DNA of 64,000 bases from Pseudodesulfovibrio pelocollis (GTDB lineage: Bacteria > Desulfobacterota > Desulfovibrionia > Desulfovibrionales > Desulfovibrionaceae). Below, piece by piece: positions 38,025 through 47,864 of the stretch. Under the pieces are notes generated by a model that saw only the letters and a list, made by a program, of their open reading frames with translations, was not told the origin of the DNA and did not search any database. Made by a program: the position numbers and the translations under genes. The stretch is from the NCBI RefSeq assembly GCF_030282845.1, contig NZ_JASTWE010000015.1:1-64000 (forward strand), in the 5' to 3' direction. Numbering within the stretch: position 1 is the stretch's first letter; each line of letters starts with the position of its first letter.

Positions 38025-39716
38025 ATGACCGCATCAGCACCCGAATCCGGGCCTTCCCAGCTGGACAAGAACCAGCGGCTGGCCGCCTATCAGCAGAAGC
38101 TGCGCGCCCTCAAGGAGCGCTCCGCGCTCCGCGAGGTCATGGAGCGCGACCTGCTGATGGAATTCATTCGGGTGAACCACGGCAACATCAGCGAATACCC
38201 GTTGCTCAAGGCGCAGCAGGCGAGCGTCATCGAACTGCTGTGCGGTCGGGCCGGGCACCCCGGCTACGAATACATCCACAAGCATATCGCGGGCTTCATC
38301 GTCCTGCTCGGCCACTACGAAAAGGCCGTCAGGGCGGGCGATACGGAGCGGGCGGACGAGCAGCGCACCGGGCTGGTCAACACCGAGTCCATACTCATCA
38401 AATGCGTGCAGGGCATTGTCTACGCCATGGCCCTGATCACCGACAATTTCGAGGAGATCGTCCTGCGCTACTTCGGCCAGGACGCCCTGCGCGAGTATAG
38501 CGTGCTCATCGAGCAGCACGAGCTGGACGAGCGGTTCTGGAAGGCGTTTGTCCAGCAGTTCATCGCCAAGCGCGTGGCCGACGCCCACCGGGCCATCCTC
38601 GACGGCGAGCGCTTCACCGTGACCAAGGAGAAAAACTTCCTGGTCATCCGCTTCCTCTTCGACGACATCCTGGCCGGGCTCAACCCCACCAACCAGGCCA
38701 TCGAGAAGACGCGCATCCAGAAGAGCTTCATCGCCAGCCGCACCGAATTCGAGGGGCGCAAACGGGTCAAGCTCATCAAGACCGTGCTGGCCCGTGGGTT
38801 GTCAGGGCTGACCCAGGCGGCCGACATCGGCGACGGCGAAGTGCTGCAGGCAGCCCGCATCACCTGCATCGACCCGGTGAGCGAGATTTTCGAGACCCTG
38901 TACGCCAAGCGCGCCCTGGCGCGCGCCGCGGGCGAAGGCTCGGAAGGGGATGAAGAGCGCAAGCGGGAGCAGACGGAGTTCAAGTTTCTGGTGGATCAAG
39001 TGGTGGCCGTGGGGCTTGGCGCGGCCATTGCCATCGGCCGCACCAGCGATCATTTCTACAACGCCCTGGAAGAGTTCGTGCCCGACCAGATCGAGGCCAT
39101 CCGCCCCTTCTCAAGGGATTTCAGCATCCCCACGCTGGAAAAAATGCTCTTCTTCCTGCTGGAAAACCACACCATCCATATCCTGGCCGAGACCGGCCGC
39201 GGGGAGGGGGGCAAGATCCAGGTGCGCAGCGGCCGGGCGCGGCGGGTGTCGGCGGCAGCGGTGGACGGCCTGCCCGGCATGTCCAAGATCCGCAAGACCC
39301 AGCTCTTTGCCAACGACGCCACCCGCCAGGGCGCGCTCCTGTTCAAGCCCAAGACCGGCAAGCAACTGGCCGGGGCCATGGACATGCTCAACCTGGAGCC
39401 CGAACTCAAGGAGCCCATCGCCGCCCTCTGGGGCCAGGCCCTTTTCCGGGTGGACATCATGGTCCTGATCAATCTGGAGCAGGTGGCCAGGACGACCACC
39501 AATCTCAAGGTCAAGCTCTCAGAAATATTGGTGAAATATGGCGTGACCAAGCGTCAGGCCCCAGCCCCGTCGGGCGAAGCGGCCGCCGACTCCGGGCAGG
39601 AAGCCGCCCCCATCGGCGCGGCAGCGCAGGACGCGCCGCCAGCCGAAGCGGTCGTCCCCGGCGAACCCTTCGAAACGGAGAGCGTCCCGGCTCAGCCTGA
39701 TCCCGCCGAAACCTGA
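38025..39716 (+). CDS. Large hypothetical protein, cytoplasmic
   Basis: 563 aa, mostly helical, with no signal peptide or membrane helix I can trust. I do not recognise its family. Residues 20-330 are rich in charged helices (HKHIAGFIVLLGHYEKAV, EKNFLVIRFLFDDILAG). The C-terminal 40 residues are Pro/Ala/Glu-rich and probably disordered. A promoter-like site lies upstream. The neighbours (HD hydrolase, purU) give no functional hint. Confidence 0.7.
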   Translation: MTASAPESGPSQLDKNQRLAAYQQKLRALKERSALREVMERDLLMEFIRVNHGNISEYPLLKAQQASVIELLCGRAGHPGYEYIHKHIAGFIVLLGHYEKAVRAGDTERADEQRTGLVNTESILIKCVQGIVYAMALITDNFEEIVLRYFGQDALREYSVLIEQHELDERFWKAFVQQFIAKRVADAHRAILDGERFTVTKEKNFLVIRFLFDDILAGLNPTNQAIEKTRIQKSFIASRTEFEGRKRVKLIKTVLARGLSGLTQAADIGDGEVLQAARITCIDPVSEIFETLYAKRALARAAGEGSEGDEERKREQTEFKFLVDQVVAVGLGAAIAIGRTSDHFYNALEEFVPDQIEAIRPFSRDFSIPTLEKMLFFLLENHTIHILAETGRGEGGKIQVRSGRARRVSAAAVDGLPGMSKIRKTQLFANDATRQGALLFKPKTGKQLAGAMDMLNLEPELKEPIAALWGQALFRVDIMVLINLEQVARTTTNLKVKLSEILVKYGVTKRQAPAPSGEAAADSGQEAAPIGAAAQDAPPAEAVVPGEPFETESVPAQPDPAET

Positions 39717-39740
39717 TCCCCGGCCAGGATCGCCTGCCCT

Positions 39741-40622
39741 CTATCTGCGAAAAACGATGGTCTTGTTGCCGTCCACGATGACGCGGTCTTCCAGGTGCCA
39801 CTGCACGGCCCTGGCCAGGACATGGCGTTCGATGTCAGCGCCCAGCCGCTTGAGGTCGTCGATGTCGTGGCTGTGGGTGACGCGGATGACGTCCTGCTCG
39901 ATGATCGGTCCCTCGTCCAGCTCTTCGGTGACATAGTGGGCCGTGGCCCCGATGAGCTTGACCCCGCGCTGGTGCGCCCGGCGGTACGGGTCGGCCCCGA
40001 CAAAGGCGGGCAGGAAGGAGTGGTGGATGTTGATGATGCGCCGGTCGAACCGGGCCACGAAGTCCGGCGTCAGAACCTGCATGTAGCGGGCGAGGACCAC
40101 GAGGTCCGCCTGTCCCTCCATGAGGTGCATCATGGTGTCCTCGGCGTGGACCTTGTCGCGCAGGGTCGGCCCCACCGGCACATGGTGAAAGGGCACGCCA
40201 AAGTGCTCCACCGAGCCGCGCAGGTCCGGGTGGTTGCTGATGACCATGGTCACGTCGGCCCGCATGTCGCCCCGTTTCCAGCGCCACAGCAGTTCCATCA
40301 GGGCGTGGTCCACCCGCGAGCAGAGGATGACGGTTTTCTTGGGCACCCAGACCGGGCTGAGGCTCCAATCCATGATGAATCCGTCTGTCACCTGTGTTGC
40401 GAACTCCTCGCGCAGCAGGGCCAGGCCGTCGAGGTCGAGGCCGGGCAGGAAAAATTCGTTGCGCATGAAGAAGCGGCCGCCCTCGGGGTCGGTGGAGTGC
40501 TGGTCCGAGTGGATGATGTTGGCGTTTTTCCTGTGCAAGAAGCCGCTGACAGCGGCCACGATGCCGGGCTGGTCAGGGCAGGTGATGAGCAGCCGGACCG
40601 TGCTTTCCTTGGATTCTGTCAT
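39741..40622 (-). CDS. purU: Formyltetrahydrofolate deformylase
   Basis: 293 aa. PurU hydrolyses 10-formyl-THF to formate and THF, balancing one-carbon units. An N-terminal ACT domain (residues 8-85, [21 protein letters not shown]) is followed by a formyltransferase domain with the catalytic [17 protein letters not shown] motif and [17 protein letters not shown]. It starts at MTESKES. Its gene converges with the unknown 563-aa gene and diverges from gmhA. Confidence 0.93.
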   Translation of the reverse strand: MTESKESTVRLLITCPDQPGIVAAVSGFLHRKNANIIHSDQHSTDPEGGRFFMRNEFFLPGLDLDGLALLREEFATQVTDGFIMDWSLSPVWVPKKTVILCSRVDHALMELLWRWKRGDMRADVTMVISNHPDLRGSVEHFGVPFHHVPVGPTLRDKVHAEDTMMHLMEGQADLVVLARYMQVLTPDFVARFDRRIINIHHSFLPAFVGADPYRRAHQRGVKLIGATAHYVTEELDEGPIIEQDVIRVTHSHDIDDLKRLGADIERHVLARAVQWHLEDRVIVDGNKTIVFRR

Positions 40623-40762
40623 TGTCTCACGTCACTTTTGGTCAATGGGAATGGGGCCTGGTCGCGCGCCGACCGGGACTGACCGTGGGCTGTACCCCAA
40701 AAACCGGTCGAAAAAAAGCCCTTTGCGGTCCCCGGGCGCGGACGGGCACCGTTCCGGGACGA

Positions 40763-40791
40763 TTGCGCGCCGCAATGAATTGCATTAGGGT
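40763..40791 (+). promoter_or_regulatory. Possible promoter TTGCGC-N17-TAGGGT
   Basis: TTGCGC, a 17-bp spacer and TAGGGT, 40 bp before gmhA. The spacing and -10 repeat the arrangement at 37954-37982. Confidence 0.35.
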
Positions 40792-40831
40792 ATGCCCTCA
40801 CTCAATTCCGAGCACCACAAGGATACGATAT

Positions 40832-41452
40832 ATGTCAGAAACAGCTCTCAAGAAGGTCATGGACCACGCCGCGGCCGGGCTGGAGGCGCGCAAGGCGTTC
40901 TTTGACGCCAAGGCCGAGTTGGTGGTGGGCATCGCCCGGGCCATGGCCGTGTGTCTGGCCAACGGTGGCAAGGTCATGTTCTGTGGCAACGGGGGCAGCG
41001 CTGCCGACAGCCAGCATCTGGCCGCCGAGTTCACCAACCGCTTCCGGCTGGAGCGGCCGCCTCTGCCCGGGCTGGCCCTGACCACCGACACCTCGGCCCT
41101 CACCGCCATCGCCAACGACTACAGCTTCGACGAGGTCTTCTCCAAGCAAGTCCAGGCCTTGGGCCGCCCCGGCGACATGCTGGTGGGCCTCTCTACCTCG
41201 GGCACCAGCGCCAACGTCGTCCGCGCCATGCGCGAGGCCCGGCGCAACGGCATCTCCACCGTGGGCCTCTCGGGCCAGAGCGGCGGGGAGATGACCGCCG
41301 TGTCCGATTATCTGCTCACCGTTCCGTCAGGGGACACCGCCGTGATCCAGGAAATCCACATCGCGGCAGGGCACATGTTCTGCCATCTCGTGGACCATTT
41401 TCTGTTCGAGGCCGTGGCCGAGCTGACTCCCTTCCTGTCCCGGGAGCCCTAG
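40832..41452 (+). CDS. gmhA: Sedoheptulose 7-phosphate isomerase
   Basis: 206 aa SIS-domain isomerase for the first step of ADP-heptose synthesis for lipopolysaccharide core. Conserved blocks: FCGNGGSAADSQHLAAEFTNRF (substrate loop), ALTTDTSALTAIANDY, FSKQVQALGRPGD, GLSTSGTSANV and EIHIAAGHMFCHLVD. AAGGA precedes the ATG. The receiver-domain gene begins 9 bp after its stop. Confidence 0.94.
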   Translation: MSETALKKVMDHAAAGLEARKAFFDAKAELVVGIARAMAVCLANGGKVMFCGNGGSAADSQHLAAEFTNRFRLERPPLPGLALTTDTSALTAIANDYSFDEVFSKQVQALGRPGDMLVGLSTSGTSANVVRAMREARRNGISTVGLSGQSGGEMTAVSDYLLTVPSGDTAVIQEIHIAAGHMFCHLVDHFLFEAVAELTPFLSREP

Positions 41453-41461
41453 CCCAACCCC

Positions 41462-41860
41462 ATGCGCGCGCTCATTGTCGAGGACACCCTCATCAACCGG
41501 GAATTCCTCAAGCTCATTCTTTCGTCCTTTGGCGAATGCCGTGTGGCGGATTGCGGCGAGCAGGCGCTTGATGTTTTCTCCGGGGCGCTGGATACCGCGC
41601 CCTTTGACATAGTCTTCATGGACGTGATGCTTCCCGGCATCAATGGTCTTGAAACCCTGGAGCGCATGCGCAGTGTGGAGCGGGGCAGGGGCATCCCCCC
41701 GGAGAGCGGGATCAAGGCCATCATCACCACCGCTCTGGACGAGGATGAAGGGGCCCTGCGGGCAAGTGGCACCATGGGCCAGGTCGCGGCCTGCATACCC
41801 AAGCCCGTGTGTCAGGAAGTGGTGGAGCGGGAGTTGCGCTGCCTAGGGCTCATCGACTGA
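41462..41860 (+). CDS. Stand-alone response regulator receiver
   Basis: 132 aa, a single CheY-like receiver domain with no output domain. The acidic pair is E7/D8, the phosphoacceptor is D54 in FDIVFMDVMLPG, a conserved-type Thr is in IITTALDE, and the Lys is in ACIPKPV. It lies 9 bp after gmhA, which is an unusual partner for a receiver. It could act by protein contact, as CheY does, or in a phosphorelay. The cognate kinase is not in the window. Confidence 0.9.
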   Translation: MRALIVEDTLINREFLKLILSSFGECRVADCGEQALDVFSGALDTAPFDIVFMDVMLPGINGLETLERMRSVERGRGIPPESGIKAIITTALDEDEGALRASGTMGQVAACIPKPVCQEVVERELRCLGLID

Positions 41861-41897
41861 GCCGTCCGGGGCAGCGGCGGGGAGGTAGGGTTCCTGT

Positions 41898-42365
41898 TCA
41901 GAATTTTTCGCGGCGGATGCGGACGGTCAGCCCCTTGCCGCGAAGGTGGCTGGCCAGCCGCTCGGCGCGCTTGAGGCTCGGCACGGTGCTGATGACCAGC
42001 TGGGCCATGCCGGTTTCATCCCACACCCAGATGTTTTCGGCCAGCATCAGGCCGCTGGCTCGGACCTGATCAAGGAGCCGGTCGCGGGCCGCGTCTCGGG
42101 CCGCAAGGGAGCGCTCGTTCAGGGGTTCGCCGCAGACGAGCACCCACCAGCCCAGCGGACGGGCCTCCAGGGCTTCGCTGTCGTCCGCTCCGGGCGTCTT
42201 GCCTGTGGCTGCCACGGCCGACATGGCCGGACTCCCGGCCATCTCGCGGCGCACCGAGGCTGTCATGCGCTGGATGGTCCCCTCGATCAGGGCGACGGCG
42301 TCCCCGGCGGGGGCAGGGGAGGGGGTCGATCTTGCAGCCTGATATTTCTCGCTCTTTTGTGCCAT
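41898..42365 (-). CDS. Hypothetical protein
   Basis: 155 aa. The first 75 residues are Ala/Pro/Thr-rich and probably disordered. The C-terminal half (ARPLGWWVLVCGEPLNERS, LKRAERLASHLRGKGLTVRIRREKF) has an alpha/beta pattern with a final Arg/Lys-rich strand, which could be a small folded module such as a SPOR-like or ferredoxin-like fold. This is inference. No transmembrane segment. Divergent from the DUF3592 gene. Confidence 0.55.
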   Translation of the reverse strand: MAQKSEKYQAARSTPSPAPAGDAVALIEGTIQRMTASVRREMAGSPAMSAVAATGKTPGADDSEALEARPLGWWVLVCGEPLNERSLAARDAARDRLLDQVRASGLMLAENIWVWDETGMAQLVISTVPSLKRAERLASHLRGKGLTVRIRREKF

Positions 42366-42470
42366 TGCTCCACTGTAGACCGGCCCGGTCGCGGATGGCA
42401 AGGGGGGAAATCCGTCCGAACCGGCTTTTTCGGTCCTTGCGCCCTTGCGCCGGGCCGTGTATCCAATGCC

Positions 42471-42890
42471 ATGACCTTTCTCTCGGGCAATCGCGTCAGG
42501 CGCACCCCGGCCATGCGCGTACTGCGCGGGGTCGTTGGCTGCGCGGCCGTGGCGCTCATCATCTACGCCCTGTCCATGGTCCCCTACGATATCCTGCGCG
42601 CCGAGCGGTTCCGCATCTACGGGGAGAGCTTCACCACCGGCGTGGTCACAGCCGTGCGCGCCGAGGCAGCCACCAGCGAGGGCTCCCGGTTCTTCGTCGA
42701 TTACAAGTACGTGGATGCCGACGGCCTAGTGCGCAACGCCACGGCCCGTCTGCCCCACGAGGAATGGGAGCGCTACCGGCCCGGTGAGCGCATTGAGGTG
42801 CTCTACGCCAGCCAGCGGCCCGCCGTTTCGCGCACGCCGGGCGAGATCGAGCCGCGCTTTCAGCTCTGGCTGCGCGCCATGCTCCGCTGA
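42471..42890 (+). CDS. DUF3592 membrane-anchored protein
   Basis: 139 aa. One N-terminal membrane segment (residues 18-38, VLRGVVGCAAVALIIYALSM) is followed by a beta-rich region with YVDADGLVRNATARLP and YRPGERIEVLYAS that fits DUF3592. The domain is probably periplasmic. Function unknown. It converges with the TPR gene, ending 11 bp from it. Confidence 0.65.
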   Translation: MTFLSGNRVRRTPAMRVLRGVVGCAAVALIIYALSMVPYDILRAERFRIYGESFTTGVVTAVRAEAATSEGSRFFVDYKYVDADGLVRNATARLPHEEWERYRPGERIEVLYASQRPAVSRTPGEIEPRFQLWLRAMLR

Positions 42891-42901
42891 GAGCCCGGGG
42901 G

Positions 42902-43789
42902 CTAGAGTTCGAGTTTGTGGGTTTTCCCGTTGGGCTTGGCCGGTGCCGTGCCCGGGGAGGAAGCTGGTTCCGACTGGCGGGCGAACACCTTGGTTTCCGA
43001 CTGTTTGAGGAGCTTCTGGGCCTCGGAGTTGAGCGGGTTGCGATCCAGCACGGCCTGGGCGTTGGTGTGGACCTGGCCCCATTCGCGTTTGAGCAGGTGC
43101 AGCTTGGCCAGCCGCAGGTAGAGGCCTTCGCTGGGACCGAGGCGGCGCATGGCTTCCTTGACCGCCTCCATGGCCTTGGCATGCTCGCGCATGCCCTCGT
43201 AGCAGAGGATGAGGGCGTTGTGGGCGCGGGTGTCTGCGGCCGCGGTCGCCAGCGCCTTGGTCAGATATTCCACGGCCTCGGGGAACATGCCGAACATGGT
43301 CAGCCTGTTGCCGATGTCAGAGTCTATGCCTTCGATGTCCTTGAAATATTCAGAAATTTTACGATACAACTTGCGGGCTTCGAGCTTGTTGCCGTCCTTG
43401 ATCAGCTGGCCCGCCTTGATCAGGTTGTCGTCCAGTACGGCGAGGCGCTGGCGCATCTTGGTCAGCCGCGCCTTTTCCATGGCTTCCCCGAGTTTGCCGT
43501 GCAGCCGCATCAGGGTCTGGTAAAAGGCCTTTTCCTTGCCGCGGGTGAAGGTCAGTCCGTCGGGGAAGAGGCGCTTGATCATCTTCATCTTGTTGAGGTC
43601 GCGCAGGGCCTCTTCCAGGTGGGCGTATATCTCGAACTTCTCCGCGCCGAAGATCTGGCTGAGGACCAATCCGCGCACGGCATTGGCCAGACAGCTGAGC
43701 GTGCGCATGTAATCGTTCCTGCCCGCATAGGCGCGGGCGCGGGCGATGTCCTCGCGGATGTCCTTGGCAGTGACCTTGTTGGCTGGCAT
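42902..43789 (-). CDS. TPR-repeat protein
   Basis: 295 aa. Residues 150-260 contain tetratricopeptide-type repeats (RLTMFGMFPEAVEYLTKALATAAADTRAHNALILCYEG and the next unit with GPSEGLYLRLAKLHLLKREW). The N-terminal 150 residues form a helical, charged region. A short basic C-terminus follows. It is likely a cytoplasmic scaffold. Neighbours do not indicate a role. Confidence 0.75.
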   Translation of the reverse strand: MPANKVTAKDIREDIARARAYAGRNDYMRTLSCLANAVRGLVLSQIFGAEKFEIYAHLEEALRDLNKMKMIKRLFPDGLTFTRGKEKAFYQTLMRLHGKLGEAMEKARLTKMRQRLAVLDDNLIKAGQLIKDGNKLEARKLYRKISEYFKDIEGIDSDIGNRLTMFGMFPEAVEYLTKALATAAADTRAHNALILCYEGMREHAKAMEAVKEAMRRLGPSEGLYLRLAKLHLLKREWGQVHTNAQAVLDRNPLNSEAQKLLKQSETKVFARQSEPASSPGTAPAKPNGKTHKLEL

Positions 43790-43905
43790 CGATCAATCTT
43801 TCCCGCCGGTTGAGACAAAACGGTTCCTCCGCAAACTAATACAGGGGGAGTGTTTTAGCAAGCGTCTGGAAACAGCCGTGTGACACGCGCCCGCCCGGCC
43901 AAGGC

Positions 43906-43941
43906 AAAGGCGGCGCTCCCGGCCATGCCGGAAGCGCCGCC
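43906..43941 (-). terminator. Terminator of the MCP gene
   Basis: Long stem, 9 bp GGCGGCGCT/AGCGCCGCC plus an inner 5-bp CCGGC/GCCGG pair, with a short loop. On the minus strand it is followed by TTTG. It lies 20 bp after the MCP stop codon. Confidence 0.75.
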
Positions 43942-43961
43942 GCGCCGGTTTTTGCCGGGAG

Positions 43962-45854
43962 CTACATGAGTTCGAGGCCGTTCCTGCCACGGGGCAGCGC
44001 CGCAGCCGGACGGCCCGGCACCACCCGGACTGCTTCGGTCCGGCCCCTGCCATTGTCGTCAGCCACGGTGAAGAACTCCATGGTCTGCTGCAACTGCACG
44101 GCCTGCTGCGACAATTCCTCGGACGTGGCCGACAGTTCCTCGGAGAACGAGGCGTTCTTCTGGACCACGATATCCAGGTGCTGGATGGACTGGGTGATCT
44201 GCACGGCGGCAGCGTCCTGCTCCTGGCTGGCAGCGGCCACCTCGTCCACCAGTTGCTCATTGCGCTTGATGTCGGCCACGATCTTCTGGAGCATGCCTCC
44301 TGCCTCCTCGGCCACCTTGAGGCTGCTGCCGGTCAGCTCGCTGATCCTGCGCGCCGCCTCGCCGCTGTGCTCGGCCAGCTTGCGCACCTCGGCCGCCACC
44401 ACGGCGAATCCCTTGCCGTGCTCGCCCGCCCTGGCCGCCTCAATGGCCGCGTTGAGCGCCAGCAGGTTGGTCTGTCGGGCGATCTCCTCGATGACCGAGG
44501 TCCGGTCCGCGATATCGCGCATGGAGGCCACGGTCTGCAACACGGCCTCGCCGCCCAGGGTCGCGTCGCTGGCCATCTTGACGGCCATGTCGCGGGTCTG
44601 GCGGGCCACCTCCATGTTCTGGCGGATGCTCGACGCCATCTGCTCCATGGAGGCCGATATCTCCTCCACGCTGGCCGCCTGCTCGGTAGTGCCTTCGCTC
44701 ATCTGCTCGGCCGAGGCCGCGATCTCCTCGCTTCCGGCGGCCACGATCTCGGCCGCTGACTTGACAGTGCCCACCACGCTGCGCAGCGAGCCGATCATCT
44801 CGCCCAGGGCGCGGGTCAGCCGCCCCAACTCATTGGGCGAGTCGCTATGCAGGTCAAAGGTCAGGTCGCCCTGTGCCAGGCTGTTGGAGGCGTGCATGCC
44901 TCTGGTCACCGGCGTCACCACCAGTCGGCGCAGGAAGAAGGCCACCAGACCGGACACCACCAGCGCGATGGCCGCGCCGATGCCCATCAGGACATACCCC
45001 TGGCGCACCGCGCCCGCCGCCAGATCCGATTCGAAGGCAGACATGCACACTATCCAGCCCGTGGTCGGATCGGTCCTGAATGCCATGACCTTGGCCCGTC
45101 CCTGCCAGTCGTAGGTGATTTCGCCGTTGCGCATGGTCATGGCCCGGCGCACGAACTCGTGCTGGCTGAAATCCTCCAGGACCATGTTTCGATCAATGTG
45201 GTAATAGATGAATCGGCCGGTCTCGTCGAAGATGAAGCCGTATCCCTCATGCCCGATGACAACGGGGTCCACGAAGTTCCGGCCGAACATGTCCCAGGCC
45301 GAGAAGAGCGCCACGCCGCCGACAATGGTGCCCCGGTTGTCGCGCACCGGCGCGCTCACGGCAAAGGTCAGCGCCCCGTCGGTGCGTGACTTGAAGACCG
45401 TGCGCGAGACGAAGGCTGCCTCGCCGCCGAGAGCCGCCCGGACATAGTCGCGATCCGACACGTCAAGGTCGATCATGTTCCCGCCATCGGCCATGGCTCC
45501 GGCCACCACCCGCCCGCGCGTGTCAAAGGCCACGGCGGCCCACAGGTTGGGATTCTCCCTGGCATAGTCCGAAAGCACTGCGTGGGCGGCGTCCGATTCG
45601 GAACTCAGGGCGGCGACGACTTCCCACCGCCCGGCCATGGCCCGTGTCGCTGCCAGCGTGTCCTGCACAAAGAGGTCGAGGGCGGCCGTCACACTGGCGG
45701 CCTGGCTTGCGGCGGCCTGTGTCTCGGTCTCCAGGATCATGGCATAGGAGGAACCCCGGACATACCAGACCAGGGCGGCCACCCCCAGGATGATGGACGC
45801 GATGACGGGGAGAAGCACGGCGCTCGCCAGTCTCTTGTTCACAAAATCAAACAT
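43962..45854 (-). CDS. Methyl-accepting chemotaxis protein with dCache-type sensor
   Basis: 630 aa. TM1 (about residues 9-32) and TM2 (about 305-330) enclose a large periplasmic dCache-like sensor domain ([45 protein letters not shown]). A HAMP domain follows. The cytoplasmic signalling domain has the hairpin tip [21 protein letters not shown]. The start MFDFVNKR is preceded by AAAGGAG. It ends NGLELM, with no CheR-binding pentapeptide. The ligand may be an amino acid or carboxylate, as for other dCache receptors; this is inference. Confidence 0.9.
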   Translation of the reverse strand: MFDFVNKRLASAVLLPVIASIILGVAALVWYVRGSSYAMILETETQAAASQAASVTAALDLFVQDTLAATRAMAGRWEVVAALSSESDAAHAVLSDYARENPNLWAAVAFDTRGRVVAGAMADGGNMIDLDVSDRDYVRAALGGEAAFVSRTVFKSRTDGALTFAVSAPVRDNRGTIVGGVALFSAWDMFGRNFVDPVVIGHEGYGFIFDETGRFIYYHIDRNMVLEDFSQHEFVRRAMTMRNGEITYDWQGRAKVMAFRTDPTTGWIVCMSAFESDLAAGAVRQGYVLMGIGAAIALVVSGLVAFFLRRLVVTPVTRGMHASNSLAQGDLTFDLHSDSPNELGRLTRALGEMIGSLRSVVGTVKSAAEIVAAGSEEIAASAEQMSEGTTEQAASVEEISASMEQMASSIRQNMEVARQTRDMAVKMASDATLGGEAVLQTVASMRDIADRTSVIEEIARQTNLLALNAAIEAARAGEHGKGFAVVAAEVRKLAEHSGEAARRISELTGSSLKVAEEAGGMLQKIVADIKRNEQLVDEVAAASQEQDAAAVQITQSIQHLDIVVQKNASFSEELSATSEELSQQAVQLQQTMEFFTVADDNGRGRTEAVRVVPGRPAAALPRGRNGLELM

Positions 45855-46200
45855 CTTGCATTGCTCCTTTGTCCTTTCCGGTTGCGCCGCATATGCGGCT
45901 TTACTCCAGACTGCGTTGCTGCCCGCGGTTCGACGCGCCTCCCCGTCGCCAAGTGATCGGTCGATCAAACGGCGGCACACGCTGACCATCGGGAAACATC
46001 ATCGCCAATTGCCATGCCTGATAAAAATCTTCCTTTATAATCTGGTTTGTAGTTAATAGTTACTATTTGTAGCCAAGTATCTTGGCTTGCATATGCAGGA
46101 CCGTGGCATCGCGACCACCGCAGCACATGACAGGGTCGCGACTTTGATGTTATGTTTTTGCGTGTGACGCGAAAGCCTGCAACGAAACGGAGACCTCGCC
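45855..46200. promoter_or_regulatory. Divergent MCP/pgm intergenic region
   Basis: 346 bp, AT-rich around 46020-46080. It contains TATAAT (46036-46041) with no well-spaced -35, and an 8-bp inverted repeat TCGCGACC/GGTCGCGA (46109-46116 and 46134-46141) with a 17-nt loop, upstream of pgm. I see no riboswitch motif and no supported ORF. Confidence 0.35.
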
Positions 46201-47853
46201 ATGCCCCAGCACGAACTGGCCGGAAAGCCTGCCCCAAGGGACATCCTTGTCAACATCCCCCGGCTCGTGGCCGCCTATTTCCAGACCAGGCCCGACCCGG
46301 CTGACCCGGCCTGCGCCGTGAGCTTCGGCACCTCGGGCCATCGAGGATCGTCCCTTGACGGCAGCTTCAACGAGGACCACATCCTGGCCGTGAGCCAGGC
46401 CGTGTGCGAACACCGCGCGGCCCGGGGCATCGACGGCCCGCTCCATCTGGGCATGGACACCCACGCCCTGAGCGAACCAGCCCTGGCCACCGCTCTTGAA
46501 GTCTTCGCCGCCAACAAGGTCATGGTGCGCATCCAGCGCGGCCACGGCTACACGCCCACCCCGGTCATCTCCCACGCCATCCTCACCTGGAACAAGGGCC
46601 GCACCACCGGACTGGCCGACGGGGTGGTCATCACCCCGTCCCACAACCCGCCGCGCGACGGCGGCTACAAATACAACCCGCCCGAGGGCGGTCCGGCCGA
46701 AACCGCGGCCACCAGGGCCATCCAGGACCGGGCCAATGAGCTGCTGCGGGCAAACCTGGCGGGCGTCAAACGCATCCCATACGCCCGCGCCATGAGGAGC
46801 CCCACGACCGAGCATCACGACTTCATCACCCCGTACATCACTGATCTGCGCAATGTCGTGGACCTCGACATCATCCGCGATGCCAGCCTCAGGATCGGCG
46901 TGGACCCCATGGGCGGCTCGGGCATCGCCTATTGGGAGCCCCTGGCCGAGATGTACGGCCTCGACCTGACCGTGACCAACCCGGTCGTGGACCCCGCCTT
47001 CGCCTTCATGACTGTTGACAGGGACGGCAAGATCCGCATGGACTGCTCATCCCCCTGGGCCATGGCCTCCCTCATCCGGCACAAGGACGAGTACGACATC
47101 GCCTTTGGCAACGACCCGGACTACGACCGCCACGGCATCGTCACCAGAAGCTCGGGCCTGCTCAACCCCAACCACTACCTGGCCGTGGCCGTGCACTATC
47201 TCTTTACCCACCGCCCGGGCTGGTCGGCCGACGCGGCCGTGGGCAAGACCCTGGTCTCAAGCTCCATGATCGACCGGGTGGCCGCCAGCCTGGGCCGCCG
47301 TCTGCACGAGGTTCCGGTGGGCTTCAAGTGGTTCGTGGACGGACTCCTCGACGGCTCGTGCGGGTTCGGCGGCGAGGAATCGGCCGGGGCCAGCTTCCTG
47401 CGCAGCGACGGAACCGTCTGGACCACGGACAAGGACGGCATCATCATGGACCTGCTGGCCGTCGAGATCACCGCCCGCACCGGGCGCGACCCCGGCGAGA
47501 TTTACCGCGATCTCGAAGCCGAGCACGGCGCGCCCATCTATCAACGCATCGACGCTCCCGCATCCCCAACACAAAAAGCCGCCTTCTGCTGCCTCACGCC
47601 GGACATGGTCGCGGCCGACACCCTGGCCGGGGAATCCATCCGGGCCAAGCTCACCCGCGCTCCGGGCAACGATGCGTCCATCGGCGGCCTCAAGGTCGTC
47701 ACCGACAACGGCTGGTTCGCCGCCCGTCCCTCGGGCACCGAGAACATCTACAAGATTTACGCGGAATCATTCAGGGGCGCGGATCACCTGAAGGCCATCC
47801 AGCAGGAGGCCCGGGCCATCGTCGACGCCGTCTTCATCAAGGCGGGGGCGTAA
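46201..47853 (+). CDS. pgm: Phosphoglucomutase (alpha-D-glucose)
   Basis: 550 aa. Interconverts glucose 1-phosphate and glucose 6-phosphate for glycogen, trehalose and sugar-nucleotide synthesis. The catalytic phosphoserine loop is [20 protein letters not shown] (Ser about residue 146). The metal loop is [11 protein letters not shown], and the sugar-binding EESAGASFL and phosphate-binding [14 protein letters not shown] blocks follow. Its length and features fit the long alpha-PGM type rather than PgmB or ManB. Confidence 0.92.
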   Translation: MPQHELAGKPAPRDILVNIPRLVAAYFQTRPDPADPACAVSFGTSGHRGSSLDGSFNEDHILAVSQAVCEHRAARGIDGPLHLGMDTHALSEPALATALEVFAANKVMVRIQRGHGYTPTPVISHAILTWNKGRTTGLADGVVITPSHNPPRDGGYKYNPPEGGPAETAATRAIQDRANELLRANLAGVKRIPYARAMRSPTTEHHDFITPYITDLRNVVDLDIIRDASLRIGVDPMGGSGIAYWEPLAEMYGLDLTVTNPVVDPAFAFMTVDRDGKIRMDCSSPWAMASLIRHKDEYDIAFGNDPDYDRHGIVTRSSGLLNPNHYLAVAVHYLFTHRPGWSADAAVGKTLVSSSMIDRVAASLGRRLHEVPVGFKWFVDGLLDGSCGFGGEESAGASFLRSDGTVWTTDKDGIIMDLLAVEITARTGRDPGEIYRDLEAEHGAPIYQRIDAPASPTQKAAFCCLTPDMVAADTLAGESIRAKLTRAPGNDASIGGLKVVTDNGWFAARPSGTENIYKIYAESFRGADHLKAIQQEARAIVDAVFIKAGA

Positions 47854-47864
47854 GCCGAGGGGTG

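Noticed and set aside
45855-46010. A possible cyclic-di-GMP riboswitch before the MCP gene
   Set aside because: The short GGGCAG-like and AACGCAG-like pieces do not match the conserved GEMM core.
45965-46237. A minus-strand open frame between the MCP gene and pgm
   Set aside because: Low-complexity Arg-rich translation without a ribosome site, and it overlaps the pgm start.
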